Below the pieces are notes generated by a model that worked only from the letters and a program-made list of their open reading frames with translations, was not told where the DNA came from and made no database searches. The position numbers were made by a program, and so were the translations under genes. From Streptomyces odontomachi (GTDB lineage: Bacteria > Actinomycetota > Actinomycetes > Streptomycetales > Streptomycetaceae), in NCBI RefSeq assembly GCF_024435355.1, contig NZ_JAMJWG010000002.1, positions 1-64,000 on the forward strand: a stretch of DNA of 64,000 nt, given 5' to 3'. This document shows positions 17,573 through 26,214 of this stretch, piece after piece. Positions within the stretch are counted from its first letter, which is position 1, and the number at the start of each line of letters is the position of its first letter.

Positions 17573-19198
17573 ATGGAGCACATGACGCACTACGACGTGG
17601 TGGTGGCCGGGGCCGGACCCGTCGGCCTGATGCTCGGCTGCGAACTGCGACTCGGCGGGGTGGCCCGCGTGCTGGTCGTCGAGCGCCTGGCCGAGGTGGA
17701 CGAGACGATCAAGGCCGGGGCCATCAACACGCCCACCGCCACCGCCCTCGACCGGCGGGGCCTGCTGCCCGACCTGGCCGAGGTGCAGCGACAGGCGATG
17801 GATCACTTCCGGGAGTTCCGGCGGGTGAGCGGCGGGGACGGAGACGGCGTGCCCCCGAAGTTCGCCGGGCACTTCGCCGGCATCATGCTGACGGCAGGCT
17901 TCCTGGACGCGGCGGACCCGGCCTTCTCCGACGCCGGCCCGGCCGGTGACGTGGGCCTGGTGCCACAGGCCGCGCTGGAGCGGATCCTCGCCGACCGTGC
18001 CCGAGAGCTCGGCGTCGAGTTGCGTCGACGGGTCGAGCTGACCGGCCTCGAGCAGGACGACGACGGGGTCAGCGTGACCCTGGCCCCCACCGACGGTTCC
18101 GCGCCCGAGTCGCTCCGCGCGGGGTGGCTGGTCGGCTGCGACGGAGGCCGCAGCAGCGTGCGCAAGCTCGCCGGATTCGACTTCCCGGGAACGCCACCGG
18201 AGATCACCGGCTACCAGGCGATCGCCAGCCTGGTCGGCGCCGAGGGGCTCGGCACCGGCTGGACCGCAACGGACACCGGCGTGTACGCCCACGGTCCGAT
18301 GCCCGGCCGCGTGCTCAGCGTCGAGTTCGACGGGCCCCCCGCCGACCGCACCACGCCGGTCACCGTCGAGGAACTCCAGGCCAGCCTGCGTCGGGTGACC
18401 GGCGTGGCCGTCACCGTGACCGAGACGCGCTCGGTGACGCGCTTCACCGACAACTGCCGTCAGGTCACGGACTACCGCTCCGGCCGGGTCCTGCTCGCGG
18501 GGGACGCGGCGCACGTGCACTCGCCGTTCGGCGGACAGGGCCTGAACCTCGGCATCGGAGACGCGATGAACCTGGGCTGGAAGCTCGCCGCCGTCGTGCG
18601 CGGCCAGGCCCCCGACGGCCTCCTCGACACGTACACCGGCGAACGGCATCCCATCGGCGCGTGGGTGCTCGACTGGACGCGCGCCCAGATCGCCCTCATG
18701 CGTCCGGAGTCGCACGCCCGGGCGCTCCGCGCGGTGGTCACCGACCTGACCCGGACCGTCGACGGCACCACGTACCTGGTCAAGAAGATCTCGGGCGTCT
18801 GGCAACGCTACGACCTGCCCGGCAGCCACCCGCTGGTCGGCCGCAGCGCACCCGACCTGCAACTCGCCGACGGCACCCGCCTCGCCGACCGTCTGCACGG
18901 GGGCCGCGCCCTGCTGCTCGACCTGACCGACGACGCTGGGCTGCGGGCCCGGGCCGGGGCGTACGGCGACCGGGTGGACGTCCTGACCACGACCTGCCCG
19001 GACCGTCCGGAGCTGTCCGCTCTGCTGGTACGTCCGGACGGGTTCACGGCCTGGGCCGCCGACCAGCCGCAGCCAGGCGTTCCCCAGAAGCAGGAGGACA
19101 CGTTGGAGGACGCGCTGGAACGCTGGTTCGGAACGCCGAGTGGCCTCGGCGACATCGCGGCGGGAGGAGCACGGCGGCCCGCTCCTCAGCTGTCGTAG
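17573..19198 (+). CDS. FAD-dependent aromatic monooxygenase (PheA/TfdB type)
   Basis: A 541-aa group A flavoprotein hydroxylase. The FAD-binding GAGPVGLMLGCEL motif is at about 12-24, the DG motif is GWLVGCDGGRSSVRKLAG, and the second FAD motif is RVLLAGDAAHVHSPFGGQGL followed by NLGIGDAMNLGWKLA. The C-terminal about 150 residues form the thioredoxin-like domain of phenol-hydroxylase relatives. It should hydroxylate an aromatic or polyketide substrate using NAD(P)H and oxygen. Its 3' end overlaps the convergent paaE by 13 bp. The adjacent TetR gene is its probable control. Confidence 0.9.
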   Translation: MEHMTHYDVVVAGAGPVGLMLGCELRLGGVARVLVVERLAEVDETIKAGAINTPTATALDRRGLLPDLAEVQRQAMDHFREFRRVSGGDGDGVPPKFAGHFAGIMLTAGFLDAADPAFSDAGPAGDVGLVPQAALERILADRARELGVELRRRVELTGLEQDDDGVSVTLAPTDGSAPESLRAGWLVGCDGGRSSVRKLAGFDFPGTPPEITGYQAIASLVGAEGLGTGWTATDTGVYAHGPMPGRVLSVEFDGPPADRTTPVTVEELQASLRRVTGVAVTVTETRSVTRFTDNCRQVTDYRSGRVLLAGDAAHVHSPFGGQGLNLGIGDAMNLGWKLAAVVRGQAPDGLLDTYTGERHPIGAWVLDWTRAQIALMRPESHARALRAVVTDLTRTVDGTTYLVKKISGVWQRYDLPGSHPLVGRSAPDLQLADGTRLADRLHGGRALLLDLTDDAGLRARAGAYGDRVDVLTTTCPDRPELSALLVRPDGFTAWAADQPQPGVPQKQEDTLEDALERWFGTPSGLGDIAAGGARRPAPQLS

Positions 19199-20304
19199 TC
19201 GACGGTCAGCGTGTCGGAGACGGGGTAGGTCTGGCAGGTCAGTACGTAACCTGCGGTCACTTCGGCGGGTTCCAGCGCGAAGTTGCGGCGCATGTCCGCC
19301 TCGCCCTCGGTGACGCGGGCGCGGCAGGTGCCGCACACGCCGCCCTTGCACGCGAACGGCAGGTCCGGGCGGATCCGCGCCGCGGAGTCGAGGATGGTGG
19401 CCTCGCGGGAGAGCGCGGAGGTGGTGGAGCGGCCGTCCAGGACGACGGTGACCTCGCTGGCCGGCCCGTCGGCGCGGGGCTCCTCGTGGCGGACGGGTGC
19501 GACGGGCTCGTCTCCGGCGAAGAAGAGTTCCCGGTGGATCCGGTCCTCGGGCACCCCCAGGGCGGCGAGGACCTGCTGGGCGTCGACGACCATGCCGTGC
19601 GGACCGCACAGCCACCAGTGGTCGGCCTCGGAGACGTCGACCAGGCCGTCGATGAGCGCGGCCAGCCGGTCGGCGTCCAGCCGGCCGGTGAGCAGCTCGG
19701 CCTCGCGCGGTTCACGGGACAGCACGTGGGCGAGCTGGAACCGGGCGGGGTAGAGGTCCTTCAGGTCGGCGAGCTCGTCCGCGAACATCACCGAGCCGGT
19801 ACGGCGGTTGCCGTAGAAGAGGGTGACCTGCGAGGCGTCGTCGGCGGCGAGGACCGACTCGGCGATGGAGAGCATGGGGGTGATGCCCGAGCCGGCCGCG
19901 ATGAGCACATGGTGCCCGGGGGTGGTCAGATCGGGGGTGAAGGCGCCTACCGGGCCCATCACCTCGACGGTGTCGCCCGGCGCAATCTCGTTCACCAGCC
20001 AGGAGGAGAACAGGCCGCCCGGCACCACGCGTACACCGATGCGTGGCCGCGCGCCCGCCGGGGAGCAGATCGAGTACGAGCGCCGCTCGTCCCGGCCGTC
20101 GACCTCGCGCCGCAGCGTGAGCGACTGGCCGGGTGCGAAGGCGAACTCGGGTGCCAGCTCGTCGGGGATGTCGAAGCTCACCGCGACCGCGTCCTCGCAC
20201 AGCCGCTGCACTGCCGCCACCTTCACGCTGTGGAAGGCCGGGCGGCGGCGCGCCGGCCGCACCGGGGTGGGTGCCGCGGCCTCGGGCGCCATCAGGTCCT
20301 CCAT
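19186..20304 (-). CDS. paaE: Phenylacetyl-CoA epoxidase reductase subunit PaaE
   Basis: A 372-aa flavo-iron-sulfur reductase: FAD domain with RRSYSICSPAG (75-84), NAD(P) domain with AAGSGITPMLSI (136-147), and a C-terminal plant-type [2Fe-2S] ferredoxin domain with cysteines at 319, 324, 327 and 357 (FACKGGVCGTCRARV and LTCQTY). It passes electrons from NADPH to the di-iron PaaA subunit for epoxidation of phenylacetyl-CoA. The ATG overlaps the paaD stop as ATGA. It is the last gene of paaABCDE. Confidence 0.95.
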   Translation of the reverse strand: MEDLMAPEAAAPTPVRPARRRPAFHSVKVAAVQRLCEDAVAVSFDIPDELAPEFAFAPGQSLTLRREVDGRDERRSYSICSPAGARPRIGVRVVPGGLFSSWLVNEIAPGDTVEVMGPVGAFTPDLTTPGHHVLIAAGSGITPMLSIAESVLAADDASQVTLFYGNRRTGSVMFADELADLKDLYPARFQLAHVLSREPREAELLTGRLDADRLAALIDGLVDVSEADHWWLCGPHGMVVDAQQVLAALGVPEDRIHRELFFAGDEPVAPVRHEEPRADGPASEVTVVLDGRSTTSALSREATILDSAARIRPDLPFACKGGVCGTCRARVTEGEADMRRNFALEPAEVTAGYVLTCQTYPVSDTLTVDYDS

Positions 20305-20819
20305 CAGATCTCCTTCACGTACTCGAACGGTTCGCGGCAGGCGCGGCAACGCCAGAGTGCCTTGCAGGAGGTCGCGCCGAAGCGGGAGGTCTCCTCCGTG
20401 TCCGCGGCCCCGCAGCGCGGGCAGGGCACCGCCCGGCGAGGTGCCGACAGGACCAGCGGCACGGGCCCCGGCGTCCGGCGCGGGGCCGGTCCGGGCGGGG
20501 CGATGCCGTGCTCGGCGAGCTTGCGGCGGCCCTCAGGGGTGATCCAGTCGGTGGTCCACGGCGGGTCCAGGACCGTGCGCACGTCCACCCGCTCGTAGCC
20601 GGCGTCCTTCAACCGGGCCGCCACGCCGGCGCGCATCTCGGACATGGCGGGGCAGCCGGAGTAGGTGGGTGTGAGGTCGGCGACGACCGTGCCCTCGGGG
20701 CTCACCCGCACGTCACGCAGCACGCCGAGGTCGGCGAGGGTGAGCATGGGCAGTTCGGGGTCGGGCACCTGTTCGGCGATGCGCCGGGCGCGGTGGGCGT
20801 CGGTGCGGGCGGTCACCAT
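20304..20819 (-). CDS. paaD: Phenylacetyl-CoA epoxidase assembly protein PaaD
   Basis: A 171-aa MIP18/DUF59-type protein. The N-terminal domain has VPDPELPMLTLADLGVLRDV and LTPTYSGCPAMSEM with the family Cys, and the C-terminus has a zinc-ribbon-like CPRCGAADTEETSRFG with a later CRACREPFEYVKEI. PaaD is thought to help build or load the metal centres of the epoxidase. Its start lies inside the end of paaC (ATGGTGA overlap) and its stop overlaps the paaE start. Confidence 0.94.
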   Translation of the reverse strand: MVTARTDAHRARRIAEQVPDPELPMLTLADLGVLRDVRVSPEGTVVADLTPTYSGCPAMSEMRAGVAARLKDAGYERVDVRTVLDPPWTTDWITPEGRRKLAEHGIAPPGPAPRRTPGPVPLVLSAPRRAVPCPRCGAADTEETSRFGATSCKALWRCRACREPFEYVKEI

Positions 20820-21643
20820 GTCGCGTCCGGGTGGGCTCGGGCCACGCCCTGGAGTTCCGCCAGCAGCGGGGCGAGGTGCTCGGTGTGGTCGCCCTCCCGT
20901 CCGGAGCCGGCCGGCGGCGGGCCTTCCTCCGGCAGGGGCAGCCCCGCCGCCTCGGTGACCTGCCGCAGTACCGCGAGGACCTCGGTGCGCGCGTCGTGGG
21001 CGTTGCACAACTCGCCGAGGTGGGCGGCCACCCGGTCGAGGCCGGTACGCATCCTGCGGTGCGACTCCGCGGTGCCGTCGCCGAGGCGGACGACCCACTC
21101 GGCCGCGTACTGCCGGTGGTAGGTCAGTTCCTTCCCGCCCTTGGCGGCGATGGCGGCGAGCACCGGGTCGGCGGAGGCGGCGAGCTGTTCGAAGTGCGCG
21201 AGACGCCAGGTGGCGAAGACCAGCAGCCGGGCCATGGAGAACGCGAAGTCCCCGTTGGGGAGTTCGACCAGGCGCACGTTGCGGAAGTCGTCCGGGTCGC
21301 GGAAGTAGGCGTAGGCGTCCTCGCCGCGCGCGGTGCCGTCGATCTGGCCGCAGCGGGCGTAGAGGAGACGGGCCTGGCCGAGGAGGTCGAGCCCGATGTT
21401 GGCGAGGGCGACCTCCTCTTCCAGCTCCGGGGCGCGCGTGGTCCACTCGGCCAGTCGCTGGGCCGCGACGAGGGCGTCGTCGGCCAGTGCCAGGCACAGC
21501 TCGGTCAGCCCGCCCCGGTCCACGCCGTCCGGCACCGCGGTGCTCACGCCGTGCAGGGGGTCCTCGAAGCCGGTGCCGTACGCCCACCGGGTGTCGTCCT
21601 CGTGCCCCTCGGCGAGGGTCATGTAGACGTGGTCGTCGCTCAT
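20813..21643 (-). CDS. paaC: Phenylacetyl-CoA epoxidase structural subunit PaaC
   Basis: A 276-aa ferritin-like helical protein (ADDALVAAQRLAEWTTRAPELEEEVALANIGLDLLGQAR, and YAYFRDPDDFRNVRLVELPNGDFAFSMARLLVF in broken view). PaaC is the catalytically inactive partner that forms the PaaAC heterodimer core and supports the di-iron subunit. The gene follows paaB by 9 nt and overlaps paaD. Confidence 0.95.
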   Translation of the reverse strand: MSDDHVYMTLAEGHEDDTRWAYGTGFEDPLHGVSTAVPDGVDRGGLTELCLALADDALVAAQRLAEWTTRAPELEEEVALANIGLDLLGQARLLYARCGQIDGTARGEDAYAYFRDPDDFRNVRLVELPNGDFAFSMARLLVFATWRLAHFEQLAASADPVLAAIAAKGGKELTYHRQYAAEWVVRLGDGTAESHRRMRTGLDRVAAHLGELCNAHDARTEVLAVLRQVTEAAGLPLPEEGPPPAGSGREGDHTEHLAPLLAELQGVARAHPDATW

Positions 21644-21652
21644 GCCCTGCTC

Positions 21653-21955
21653 CTAGATGTGGGGGACGTCGCCGGGGATGTCGTAGAAGGTGGGGTGCCG
21701 GTAGACCTTGTCGGCGCTGGGAGCGAAGAAGGGGTCCTTCTCGTCGCGGGTGGAGGCGGCGATGTGCTCGGAGCGCACCACCCAGATGCTCACGCCTTCG
21801 TTGCGCCGGGTGTACAGGTCACGTGCGTGGGTGAGCGCCATGGCGTCGTCGGCGGCGTGCAGGGAGCCGACGTGGACGTGGTTGAGTCCGCGCTTTCCGC
21901 GCACGAAGACCTCGTACAGCGGCCAGCCGGCCTTCTTCGCCTGGTTCTCGCTCAT
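21653..21955 (-). CDS. paaB: Phenylacetyl-CoA epoxidase subunit PaaB
   Basis: A 100-aa protein of the usual PaaB length with [20 protein letters not shown] near the N-terminus and [19 protein letters not shown] near the end. PaaB bridges PaaAC dimers in the multicomponent epoxidase and is needed for electron transfer from PaaE. The ATG overlaps the TGA of paaA as ATGA, so the two are translated together. Confidence 0.95.
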   Translation of the reverse strand: MSENQAKKAGWPLYEVFVRGKRGLNHVHVGSLHAADDAMALTHARDLYTRRNEGVSIWVVRSEHIAASTRDEKDPFFAPSADKVYRHPTFYDIPGDVPHI

Positions 21956-22938
21956 GCCGCTGCTCCGTTCTGCGCCCTGGCGGCCTGCTTGGCGGCGTGT
22001 GCGACGGCCGCCTCGCGCACCCAGGCGCCCTCCTCGTGCGCGGCCCGGCGCCGCGCCACCCGTTCGGTGTTGCACGGCCCTTCGCCGCTGATCACTCGCT
22101 TGAGTTCGGCCCAGTCGGGGGTGCCGAAGTCGTACCGCCCGCGCTCCTCGTCGTAGCGCAACTCGGGGTCGGGCAGGGTGACGCCGAGCTTCTCGGCCTG
22201 CGGCACGGTCATGTCGACGAACCGTTGGCGCAGCTCGTCGTTGCTGTGCCGCTTGATCTTCCAGGCCATGGACTGCGCCGAGTTGGGCGAGTCCGAGTCG
22301 GGCGGGCCGAACATCATCAGCGACGGCCACCACCAGCGGTTCACCGCGTCCTGGACCATCGCACGCTGGGCGTCGGTGCCGCGCATCATCGTCATCAGCA
22401 GCTCGTATCCCTGCCGCTGGTGGAAGGACTCCTCCTTGCAGATGCGGACCATGGCGCGCGCGTAGGGCCCGTAGGAGCTGCGGCACAGCGGCACCTGGTT
22501 GCAGATGGCGGCGCCGTCCACGAACCAGCCGATGACGCCGACGTCGGCGAAGGTCGGGGTCGGGTAGTTGAAGATCGAGGAGTACTTCTGGCGGCCTTCG
22601 ATGAGCCGTTCGGTGAGGTCGGCGCGGTCGGCGCCCAGCGTCTCGGCAGCCGAGTACAGGTAGAGGCCGTGGCCGGCCTCGTCCTGGACCTTGGCGAACA
22701 GGATCGCCTTGCGGCGCAGCGACGGCGCGCGGGTGATCCACTCGCCCTCCGGCTGCATGCCGATGATCTCGGAGTGCGCGTGCTGGGCGACCTGCCGGAT
22801 CAGCGTCTTGCGGTAGCCGTCCGGCATCCAGTCACGGGGCTCGATGCGCTGGTCGCGCGCGATCGTGTCATCGAAGTGCTCATGGAGCGCTGGCGGCGTG
22901 GTCTGCGTCGACGCAGACCCGGCCTGGCGTGCCGTCAT
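21952..22938 (-). CDS. paaA: Phenylacetyl-CoA epoxidase catalytic subunit PaaA
   Basis: A 328-aa di-iron oxygenase subunit. Carboxylate/His ligand helices are visible in [17 protein letters not shown] (the E...EAGH pair) and in [17 protein letters not shown] (the second EExxH-like set). It converts phenylacetyl-CoA to the ring 1,2-epoxide, the first step that breaks aromaticity under aerobic conditions. ATG 22938 is preferred because AGGTGG lies about 5 nt upstream; GTG 22947 is in frame. It heads the paaABCDE operon and has a palindromic operator 18 bp upstream. Confidence 0.95.
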   Translation of the reverse strand: MTARQAGSASTQTTPPALHEHFDDTIARDQRIEPRDWMPDGYRKTLIRQVAQHAHSEIIGMQPEGEWITRAPSLRRKAILFAKVQDEAGHGLYLYSAAETLGADRADLTERLIEGRQKYSSIFNYPTPTFADVGVIGWFVDGAAICNQVPLCRSSYGPYARAMVRICKEESFHQRQGYELLMTMMRGTDAQRAMVQDAVNRWWWPSLMMFGPPDSDSPNSAQSMAWKIKRHSNDELRQRFVDMTVPQAEKLGVTLPDPELRYDEERGRYDFGTPDWAELKRVISGEGPCNTERVARRRAAHEEGAWVREAAVAHAAKQAARAQNGAAA

Positions 22939-22955
22939 CCCTACCACCTATCCCA

Positions 22956-22973
22956 ACCGACCGTTCGTTCGGC
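22956..22973. promoter_or_regulatory. Operator-like palindrome upstream of paaA
   Basis: ACCGACCGTTCGTTCGGC at this position agrees at 14 of 18 bases with the reverse complement of the site in the paaN/paaI gap (26178-26195). On the minus strand it fits the PaaR box reported for Thermus (CNAACGNNCGTTNG) with one mismatch, as I recall that consensus. It lies just upstream of the paaA start, where a TetR-type repressor would block transcription. Confidence 0.65.
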
Positions 22974-23048
22974 TCATGATATGACGAGGTTCCATGATTT
23001 CGGAAGTGCAATCCTCGGTTCTGCCCGGCCGGGGTGCCGCGGTCGTGG

Positions 23049-23903
23049 TCACGGCCATCGGTAGAACCCCCGCCCCGTCTTGCGTCCCAGTTCCCCGCGG
23101 GCGACCTTCTCGCGCAGCAGCCGCGGCGGGGCGAACCGCTCGCCGAGCGCGGCGTGCAGGTGTTCGGCGATGGCCAGGCGCACGTCCAGGCCCACCAGGT
23201 CGGTCAGCCGAAGGGGGCCCATGGGGTGCTTGTAGCCGAGGCGCATGGCGTCGTCGATGGCCTCGGGTGCGGCCACGCCCTCCTCGACCATGCGGATGGC
23301 CTCAAGGCCCAGGGCGAGGCCGAGCCGGCTGCTGGCGAAGCCGGGCGAGTCCTTGACGACGACGTCCTTCTTGCCGAGGCAGTGGGTCCACGCCAGTGCT
23401 GACCGCACCGTGGCGGGGTCCGTGTCGGGCGCGACCACGATCTCGACCAGCTCCGAGGCGGGCACCGGATTGAAGAAGTGCATACCGAGGAAGCGGCCGG
23501 GCCGGCTGAGGCCGGCGGCCAGTTCCGTGACGGAGAGCGAGCTGGTGTTGCTGGCCAGCACGGCCGTCTCGTGCACCGCGGCCTCGGCGGCGGCGAGGAC
23601 CCGGGCCTTGAGCGCGGGATCCTCCGGGACGGCCTCCACCACCAGGTCGGTTTCGGCGGGCAGGGCGTCCGGCGACGCAACGGTGTGCACCCGGGCGAGG
23701 ATCCGGTCGGCGGGCTCGGTCAACCGGTCGCGTTCGGCGGCTCTCTTCAGTCCCTTCGCCACCCGGTCGAGTGCGGCGGCGGCTGCCGCGGCGGCGTTCT
23801 CGACCACGGTGACGGCCGAACCGGCGGTCGCGTAGGACTGGGCGATACCGGCGCCCATCCGACCGCCGCCGATCACGGCGACGACTGCGGGTGCGGTGCT
23901 CAT
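23049..23903 (-). CDS. paaH: 3-hydroxyacyl-CoA dehydrogenase PaaH
   Basis: A 284-aa single-domain NAD-dependent dehydrogenase. The Rossmann motif is VAVIGGGRMGAGIAQ; the catalytic pair is in ASNTSSLSVTELA and GMHFFNPVPASELVEIV (His and the following residues), with GFASSRLG in the C-terminal domain. In the phenylacetate route it oxidises 3-hydroxyadipyl-CoA to 3-oxoadipyl-CoA. The ATG overlaps the stop of the paaG remnant (ATGA), so its translation still depends on the broken upstream frame being read through to that stop. It looks intact. Confidence 0.92.
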   Translation of the reverse strand: MSTAPAVVAVIGGGRMGAGIAQSYATAGSAVTVVENAAAAAAAALDRVAKGLKRAAERDRLTEPADRILARVHTVASPDALPAETDLVVEAVPEDPALKARVLAAAEAAVHETAVLASNTSSLSVTELAAGLSRPGRFLGMHFFNPVPASELVEIVVAPDTDPATVRSALAWTHCLGKKDVVVKDSPGFASSRLGLALGLEAIRMVEEGVAAPEAIDDAMRLGYKHPMGPLRLTDLVGLDVRLAIAEHLHAALGERFAPPRLLREKVARGELGRKTGRGFYRWP

Positions 23904-24243
23904 GCGCGGCTCCTCTTCGCCAGGTAGCGGGTCATCAGGTAGCGGGTCATACGGTCCTTCTTGTCCGCGCCGCCGCCGAGCGCCCAGCCGTCCACGGCGG
24001 CGACGGTCGGCATCGGCAGTCGCCGCACGCGTTCGAACAGGCGACTGTTGATGCCTTGGAGTGCGTCGTCCCGGCCGCGCTCCAGCGGTTCCGCGATGTC
24101 CCCGCGCACACCCGGCCGTGGCCGGTGAGCAGCAGCAGCCGGGGCGCTCGTTCCAGCGGGGCGCAGGTCTCGTGCAGTTCGGCGATCATGCGGCCGCTGA
24201 TGGCGTTGCGGGCTTCCGGGCGGTGCAGTGTGACGATCGGCAC
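23900..24243 (-). pseudogene. paaG-type enoyl-CoA hydratase/isomerase remnant
   Basis: The N-terminal crotonase part is readable as VPIVTLHRPEARNAISGRM and RLLLLTGHGRVCAG, then a 1-nt deletion near 24100 shifts the frame to GDIAEPLERGRDDALQ and PMPTVAAVDGWALGGGA. After GGGA, at about 23970, the text jumps to DKKDRMTRYL, so the middle and most of the C-terminal half (well over 100 codons) are gone. The family needs the deleted region for the active site. The end carries a 15-bp tandem duplication (MTRYLMTRYL). Confidence 0.8.
23921..23950. repeat. 15-bp perfect tandem duplication
   Basis: CAGGTAGCGGGTCAT occurs twice head to tail (23921-23935 and 23936-23950). It lies in the tail of the paaG remnant and keeps the frame that leads into the paaH overlap. 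Confidence 0.95.
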
Positions 24244-24406
24244 CGAGGATCACCTCGTCCACGGCGTCGGCCGGGATGCCGGAGCGGCGCACGGCCTCGC
24301 CGACGACGAGGGCCGCGAGGTCGTCGGGGCGTACGGAGGCCAGGGCGCCCGCGTAGCGGCCCTGCGGGGTGCGGGCTCCGTCGATCAGGTAGACGTCGTC
24401 GGGCAT
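24241..24406 (-). pseudogene. paaJ-type thiolase N-terminal remnant
   Basis: Starting at ATG 24406, which overlaps the paaN stop (ATGA), the first 55 codons read as the N-terminus of a 3-oxoadipyl-CoA thiolase: VYLIDGARTPQGRYAGALA, VRPDDLAALVVGEAVRRSG, and DEVILGA. The homology ends abruptly at about 24241, where the sequence enters crotonase text. The catalytic Cys and the rest of the about 400-aa enzyme are missing. The frame continues through to 23900 as a 168-codon hybrid. Confidence 0.85.
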
Positions 24407-26118
24407 CAGGCGGACTCCTCGCGGGTGGCGGCGACCGGGCGGCGGGACTGGAGTACGGCGAAGCGGCCGGTGACGAAGGCGGCGTCGGACAGCGTCGCGC
24501 TGGCGGCGGGGTTGGCCGCGCTGCCGTGGAAGTCGCTGAAGGCGGCGGACTGGTTGACGAAGATCTGGCCGGTGAAGTTCTCCGACAGGTGCACGCCGGC
24601 GTCCAGGGCCGCCTCTTCGGCTGCGGCCAGCACCGCTTCGTCGGTGGAGTGGACGGCGGCGGTCAGGGCACCGTGCGCCCGCACGGTCTCCCGCAGCAGC
24701 TCCAGGCTGTGCCGGGTGGAGTCGGTGCCGATCACGAAGGAGACCGGTCCGAACCACTCCCGGGTGAAGACGTCGTGATCGGTCTCGGCCTCCAGCCGTG
24801 CCACCAGCGGCGTGCGTACCTCCGCGTCGGGGTACTCCGGGTGCTCCACGGGGGCCGATGCGCGTACCGTCCGCCCGACCTCCGCGGCCTGCTTCACGCG
24901 GTCGCGCACGCCGTCGTTGACGATCGCGCCCAGCGTGCCGGCGGCACGGGCGGGGTCGGAGTGCAGCCGGTCCAGGGCTGCGGCCAGGTCGGCGGCGAAG
25001 TCGTCGGCCGTGCGGGGGCCCTGGTCGGTGGTGATGCCCTCGCGCGGGATCAGCAGGTTCTGCGGGGTGGTGCACATCTGCCCGCTGTACAGCGACAGCG
25101 AGAACGCGAGGTTGCCGAGCAGACCGCGGTAGTCGTCGGTCGAGTCCAGGACGACCGTGTTAAGGCCGGCCTTCTCCGTGTACACGGCGGCCTGGCGGGC
25201 ATGGGTCTCCAGCCAGTCGCCGAACTCGGTGGAACCGGTGAAGTCGACGATCCGTACGTCCGGGTGCACGGCCAGCTCGGCGGCGGCACGACCGCCTGGG
25301 GCTTCGGCCACCAGGAGAACCAGGTCGGGGTCGAACCCGGCTTCGCTCAGCACGTCGCGGGCGATGCGGACGGTGATCGCGAGCGGCAGCACGGCTCCCG
25401 GGTGCGGCTTGACCAGGACCGGGTTTCCGGTGACGAGCGAGGCGAAGAGGCCCGGGTAGCCGTTCCAGGTCGGGAAGGTGTTGCAGGCGACGAGCAGCGA
25501 GACGCCCCGTCCGACGGCGTGGAACTTCTTGTCCAGCTCGAGGGCACCGCCCTTGCGCTGCGGCTTGCTCCAGCGGGCGGCGGCCGGGTGCTTCTTCTGC
25601 TCCGCCCACGCGTAGGCGACGGCTTCCAGGCCACGGTCCTGCGCGTGCGGGCCGCCTGCCTGGAAGGCCATGACGAACGCCTGGCCGGTGGTGTGCTGCA
25701 CCGCGTGCGCCATCTCGAAGCTCGCCGCGTTGAGCCGGGCGAGGATCTCCGCCGCGACGCCGGCCCGGGTGTCCGGGCCGGCCGTGCGCCAGGCAACCGT
25801 CGCATCCTTCGCCGCGGCCACGGCCGCCCGCGGTGACAGGCGGGGATAGCTGATGCCGAGCGGAAAGCCGTAGGGCGAGTGCTCCTCGGGCGCCACCCGC
25901 CCCTCGTCCGGGTGCCCGAGCAGGTCGAAGGGCTGTCCGAGCTGGGCCCGGAAGCCTGCCTCACCCCGCTTCGCGGCGTCCTCGCCGTACACCGTCCTGC
26001 TGGGCGACTCGGGGTAACGCGTCCAGTGCTCCCGCGACCCGGTCGCGCTCACCGCCCGTTCCAGCAGTGCACGGTGGCGGGCGAAGAAGTCGGACCCCGC
26101 AGGGGCTGCGTGCGGCAT
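24406..26118 (-). CDS. paaN: PaaN, aldehyde-dehydrogenase-like ring-cleavage enzyme of phenylacetate breakdown
   Basis: A 570-aa ALDH-fold protein of the PaaN type, without the C-terminal MaoC hydratase found in PaaZ. Visible are VGRGVSLLVACNTFPTWNGY, NPVLVKPHPGAVLPL, the ALDH core VDFTGSTEFGDWLE, and SGQMCTTPQNLLIP with the likely catalytic Cys. It is expected to oxidise the semialdehyde made when the oxepin-CoA ring opens. ATG 26118 fits AGAGG 8 nt upstream; GTG 26127 is in frame but too close. It is divergent from paaI, sharing the operator at 26178. Confidence 0.9.
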   Translation of the reverse strand: MPHAAPAGSDFFARHRALLERAVSATGSREHWTRYPESPSRTVYGEDAAKRGEAGFRAQLGQPFDLLGHPDEGRVAPEEHSPYGFPLGISYPRLSPRAAVAAAKDATVAWRTAGPDTRAGVAAEILARLNAASFEMAHAVQHTTGQAFVMAFQAGGPHAQDRGLEAVAYAWAEQKKHPAAARWSKPQRKGGALELDKKFHAVGRGVSLLVACNTFPTWNGYPGLFASLVTGNPVLVKPHPGAVLPLAITVRIARDVLSEAGFDPDLVLLVAEAPGGRAAAELAVHPDVRIVDFTGSTEFGDWLETHARQAAVYTEKAGLNTVVLDSTDDYRGLLGNLAFSLSLYSGQMCTTPQNLLIPREGITTDQGPRTADDFAADLAAALDRLHSDPARAAGTLGAIVNDGVRDRVKQAAEVGRTVRASAPVEHPEYPDAEVRTPLVARLEAETDHDVFTREWFGPVSFVIGTDSTRHSLELLRETVRAHGALTAAVHSTDEAVLAAAEEAALDAGVHLSENFTGQIFVNQSAAFSDFHGSAANPAASATLSDAAFVTGRFAVLQSRRPVAATREESA

Positions 26119-26177
26119 GTGACTCACCTCTTGACAGGCAGTGGCGTGGCTTGATTACTTGACCGTGGCGCACACTA

Positions 26178-26195
26178 ACCGAATGTTCGGTCGGT
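26178..26195. promoter_or_regulatory. Operator-like palindrome between paaN and paaI
   Basis: ACCGAATGTTCGGTCGGT contains the perfect dyad ACCGAA-TG-TTCGGT (26178-26191). The minus-strand reading, ACCGACCGAACATTCGGT, matches the site before paaA at 14 of 18 bases. Lying between the paaN and paaI starts, it can serve both directions. Confidence 0.65.
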
Positions 26196-26214
26196 AGACA
26201 AGGTGGTGTAAAGC

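Noticed and set aside
18124..20598. Plus-strand frame of 824 codons across two genes
   Set aside because: Arg/Pro-rich text that crosses the convergent monooxygenase and paaE genes in wrong frames; no domain seen.
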